Virus record (IMG/VR): IMGVR_UViG_3300030102_007483
Span: 1-64,000 of that record
Direction: 5' to 3' (one strand)
Length of the DNA: 64,000 nt
Source: a virus
The position numbers and the translations under genes are program-made. Positions 60,897 to 64,000 of this stretch are shown here, one piece after another (within the stretch, counting starts at the first letter, position 1; each line of letters begins with the position of its first letter). The notes under the pieces are model-generated. The model did no database searches. It was not told where the DNA came from and was given only the letters and a program-made list of their open reading frames with translations.

Positions 60897-61493
60897 ATGG
60901 GCATCAAAATTTCTGGTAACGCATTTCAAGGTATTAGTTCGTTGGGATCTGCCGTCCCTAACGCGGGCTTTTATCCTGTCTCAATCGTACGTATTGAGAC
61001 TGGAGCAAACGACAAACCCGGAACTCGGAGGTTTCACGTCCAGTTCGATAATGGGTTCAAGATGTTTACGTTTGTGAGCCTGCCATACGACAACAGCGGC
61101 AACCTACTGCCGGGCCTCAGTGACAAGCAGGTACGTGGTCGAATGGCCGCTCTTCGAACTATTCTCGAGTCTCTTGGTTACACAAAAGAAAATATCGAGA
61201 CTGCAGATGAGATCAATGATGCATGGTTCTTGGGAACTATGAACAATGGTCGAGTAGCATACGTTGAGTTTGAGCCGGGTCAGAAAGGAGTTGCAGGGTC
61301 ATACAACGAGATCAAACGATTCCTTACTAAAGAACAATTCGAAGCTTTGAGTGAAGTAAGCAACGAAAAACCTGTAGAGACCGTGGATCAGAAACAAGCC
61401 GCGCCCGAACCGACAACTAATGGTGCCCCAGTACCTCCGTCTGGAGTGTCTTTGCCGCCGCCTGTTAGTGCTGCCCAGAACATCGTGGGCTGA
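60897..61493 (+). CDS. Possible ssDNA-binding (DUF669-like) protein, 198 aa
   Basis: The first 130 residues look beta-rich, with strands around GFYPVSIVRIETGANDKPG and FHVQFDNGFKMFTFVSLPYD, as in an OB-like fold, then a Pro/Ala/Gln-rich tail from about 160. Proteins of this kind follow RecA-fold ATPases in many phage cassettes and are annotated DUF669 or ssDNA-binding. I cannot confirm the family. AAAAGGAG precedes the start. Confidence 0.5.
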   Translation: MGIKISGNAFQGISSLGSAVPNAGFYPVSIVRIETGANDKPGTRRFHVQFDNGFKMFTFVSLPYDNSGNLLPGLSDKQVRGRMAALRTILESLGYTKENIETADEINDAWFLGTMNNGRVAYVEFEPGQKGVAGSYNEIKRFLTKEQFEALSEVSNEKPVETVDQKQAAPEPTTNGAPVPPSGVSLPPPVSAAQNIVG

Positions 61494-61496
61494 TTA

Positions 61497-64000
61497 GTGG
61501 CATCCTTCAACCCCAAAGAATGTGGCGCGCGGTGTGACGTCTGTCCGTTGGGGCCAGAAGGACCACTTCATAAAGATGAGTGGCGGCCTGTGGGTGGTGA
61601 GTTCCATCGACAGGCTGCCATCATCGCTGTAGCTGAATCCCCCGGAGCAGATGAGGTTCAGCACGGGAGACCTTTAGTTGGTCGAGCAGGTACAGAGTGG
61701 GCGAACGCTCTGGTGCAGGCTGGAAAAGGTAGAGTGGACGTCGACTTGGATCACGTCATCTCATGCAAGCCGCCGGGACAAGACTCTGGGTCGTGGCGTC
61801 GTATGGAAAAGGCACTCGACAGACTCAACAGAAGACGACTGAAGAATGGTGATGATCCTCTGCCTCACCCAGTCGAATGTTGTCGGCCTCGCCTTATGAG
61901 TGTGGTCGAGAAGTATGAAAACATTATTACCTTAGGTAAAACTGCAACGTCAGTATTGACGGGTCAATCAAGCAGCATCCAAAGTTTGCGAGGTGGCCCG
62001 ATGCAGATTGACGACGACTTTGATTGGGTGTCCGATCGTGGGACGAGAAAAATTATGCCCATGCTGCACCCGTCGTTTATTTTAAGGTCACCGAGTTGGA
62101 GGCATGTATTGCACTCTGACGTGGCCAAAGCATTTAGGTGGTTCGACAATTGTTTGCGCTGGACATCGCCAGATAGTCTGATCAACCCATCGCCTGATGA
62201 ACTTGCTGACTGGTTGTCCCAAAGCGCGCCGTTCTGGGCTTACGACGTTGAGACAGACGGGATCGAACCCTTAGAGTGCAATCTGCGAACAATCGCGATT
62301 GCTATCCCTGACATGGATGAAACGGGTAAAGCTGCTCGGTCAAACGTGTATCAAAATGCGAAGGCCGTAGGTGTCGGTCTGCTGTCGGTTGATGGTCGCA
62401 CACGAATCTACAACCCTGAAGATGAGAGAAAGATTTTGGATCTTCTCCGTCAGGCATTTACAGACGGACGAGTATGGGTTGGTCACAACGCAGGATACTA
62501 CGACAGGATGGTGGTCGAGACTCAACTCGGAGTCACACCCTACCCGCTTGTGGACACTCTTTTTCATGCACGTTTTAGGGCCCCAGATCTGCCGAAAGGG
62601 TTGAAGACAATTGGTTCAATACTGACCGATGTCGAGCGTTGGGAAACAACAGAAAAGGGAACACACATATCGACCGGTAGTCAGGATGACGATGAGCTAC
62701 TGCGATACAACATCGTTGATTCTACAGTCAACGCACGGATCGTTGTGCCCTTGATGGACGCTTCTGCTGCTGCTGGAGCATTCGAAAGCATATCACCAGA
62801 CATCAAACCTTCTGGTTGGTCAATCGCTCGACCGTGGAATCTAAATGAAATCGACCATGCCACACAAGAGATGTGTGTTGGAATGCACAAGTCGGGTGTT
62901 TGGGTCGATCAAAAGCTTCGTTCATTGTTGGAAGCGGAGTATGATGTATCAGTACGAAAACGCTACAAGAACCTGCAGTCACTGGCTCAGTGCGTTGGGT
63001 TGTCTAAATTGGACTCAGACTCGGTGAACGAGTTGAACCCCGGTAGCGCCGATCAAATTCGTAATCTGCTCTATGAGCGTTGGGGCTTGGGTATACCTGC
63101 ATCAATGGATGCGCGGGAGTTCTACACCGAGACGGGCGCTCCGGGTACTGGTGACGCGGTGCTGAGGGCGCATCTTGCCTCAGGTCGATTGACGGAAGAT
63201 CAAGAATCATTTGTTCGTGAGTTGAGACTGTATCGGAGGGAGAAAAACAAAATCTTGGGAACCGTTTTGATTCCACTGCGCAGACGCGATCAAGACTCTA
63301 AAAAAGGATTGGTCCATGAAGATGGTCGTGTCCGATCAACATGGAATGCTCACGTAACAAGTGTGGGCCGACTGAGTAGTAGCGGACCAAACTTACAGAA
63401 TATCGGTAACCGAAAAGGTCAGGGAAGACTGAAAAAGATTTTTGCCGCTCCTCCCGGACGAATACTTGTTGGAGCCGATCTCGATCAAGCGCACCTGAGA
63501 ATCACGGCTTGTTATTGGCAAATACCCCGTTTGCTTGAATGCTTTGCAACTGGAAAGGATCCCCACAATCTTCTTGCTTACGACGTTTTTGGTAAAGACT
63601 TTAAGAATGCAAGCGGATGGGGTCCGGATGGTTTCAGCTTGAACCGCAAGCCTACAGGCGGTGAAGCAAAAGCTATGCGCGATGTAATGAAGACCTTTCG
63701 GTACGCGTCAATCTATTGGGCAGACCCTACGACTGTATGGCAGGTACTGACTAGCACAGAGACAGATGATGGTCGTATGCCATACCTGAAGTTCGAGACG
63801 AGGGAAGTAAGGCATTTCCACAACAAGTGGCTCGAGGCAGAGCCTGAGTGGGAGGTGGCGTGGAAGAACATGCTGCAGCTTTATGAGAAGCAGGGCCATA
63901 TGTTTGAGCCGGTGTTCGGTCGCAGGTCAGGGCCACTGTCAGACGGTAAAAAGAATGAGGTCGTAAACTTCCCAATCCTCGCGGCAGAATCGTCGATTAT
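61497..64000 (+). CDS. Uracil-DNA glycosylase-like / DEDDy exonuclease / DNA polymerase A fusion, C-terminus cut by window
   Basis: GTG start three bases after the upstream stop; 834 codons visible. Residues 1-210 match a family-4-type uracil-DNA glycosylase: C13-x2-C16, C90 and C128/C129 as iron-sulphur ligands, E47-S-P-G-A-D-E, V-G-R-A-G, S-C-K-P-P-G and H191-P-S. Residues 245-410 are a proofreading exonuclease: D250-x-E252, D336 and Y404-x3-D408. Residues 420 on are polymerase A: motif A D661-L-D-Q-A-H666-L-R, motif B R728-x3-K732-x3-Y736. Motif C lies beyond 64000. The N-terminal glycosylase-like module recalls the phage SPO1 polymerase. Main replicative polymerase of this phage. Confidence 0.85.
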   Translation, partial: MASFNPKECGARCDVCPLGPEGPLHKDEWRPVGGEFHRQAAIIAVAESPGADEVQHGRPLVGRAGTEWANALVQAGKGRVDVDLDHVISCKPPGQDSGSWRRMEKALDRLNRRRLKNGDDPLPHPVECCRPRLMSVVEKYENIITLGKTATSVLTGQSSSIQSLRGGPMQIDDDFDWVSDRGTRKIMPMLHPSFILRSPSWRHVLHSDVAKAFRWFDNCLRWTSPDSLINPSPDELADWLSQSAPFWAYDVETDGIEPLECNLRTIAIAIPDMDETGKAARSNVYQNAKAVGVGLLSVDGRTRIYNPEDERKILDLLRQAFTDGRVWVGHNAGYYDRMVVETQLGVTPYPLVDTLFHARFRAPDLPKGLKTIGSILTDVERWETTEKGTHISTGSQDDDELLRYNIVDSTVNARIVVPLMDASAAAGAFESISPDIKPSGWSIARPWNLNEIDHATQEMCVGMHKSGVWVDQKLRSLLEAEYDVSVRKRYKNLQSLAQCVGLSKLDSDSVNELNPGSADQIRNLLYERWGLGIPASMDAREFYTETGAPGTGDAVLRAHLASGRLTEDQESFVRELRLYRREKNKILGTVLIPLRRRDQDSKKGLVHEDGRVRSTWNAHVTSVGRLSSSGPNLQNIGNRKGQGRLKKIFAAPPGRILVGADLDQAHLRITACYWQIPRLLECFATGKDPHNLLAYDVFGKDFKNASGWGPDGFSLNRKPTGGEAKAMRDVMKTFRYASIYWADPTTVWQVLTSTETDDGRMPYLKFETREVRHFHNKWLEAEPEWEVAWKNMLQLYEKQGHMFEPVFGRRSGPLSDGKKNEVVNFPILAAESSI

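Overview
This window is the interior of a tailed double-stranded DNA phage genome. It encodes terminase, portal, scaffold-like protein, major capsid protein, tail proteins, fibres, a lysis cluster and the phage's own replication proteins. No tape-measure protein, sheath or baseplate genes are visible. Instead there are adaptor- and nozzle-like proteins, two large candidate ejected proteins and a 2847-residue virion protein. Together these point to a short-tailed, podovirus-like particle. Spanin-like proteins suggest a Gram-negative host. Several small Lys-rich proteins and the endolysin type resemble ones I associate with aquatic phage genomes. The host cannot be named from the sequence. No integrase was seen, and both ends of the contig are cut by the window.

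Layout. (1) 1-6094, minus: a packed leftward operon of small, presumably early genes, including SSB, a DUF932-like protein, a DUF3228-like protein, a zinc ribbon and a 24-residue membrane peptide. It is preceded at 6110-6440 by an array of GTAACC/GGTTAC boxes. (2) 6684-9260: one leftward gene with its own terminator and an unusual structured leader, then about 1.3 kb without genes. This stretch is full of hairpins, carries a hairpin repeated at about 375-base intervals, and ends in an iteron-like array. (3) 9261-15150, plus: a ribbon-helix-helix-like protein, an FmdB-like zinc ribbon and unknown genes, with an antisense YkgJ-like gene whose start codon overlaps that of the FmdB gene. (4) 15205-22778, minus: scaffold, portal, small basic proteins and terminase. 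(5) 22970-47021, plus: capsid, decoration, tail and ejection proteins, so the head module is split over two strands. (6) 47101-53426, plus: fibre protein, two tandem Asp-box propellers and four small beta proteins in A-B-A-B order. (7) 53435-56047, plus: lysis cluster. (8) 56053-56608, minus: an XRE regulator and an unknown gene. (9) 56703-64000, plus: SNF2-type helicase, Fe-S PD-(D/E)XK nuclease, RecA-fold ATPase, a possible ssDNA-binding protein and the start of a uracil-DNA-glycosylase/exonuclease/DNA polymerase A fusion.

The replication cassette (9) together with SSB in (1) would copy and recombine the genome. Modules 4 and 5 build and fill the head, module 6 recognises the host and module 7 releases progeny. 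The most unusual items are the fused polymerase with a His at the usual steric-gate Glu, the polyvalent virion protein with zincin and acetyltransferase motifs, and the regulatory DNA at 6.1-9.1 kb.
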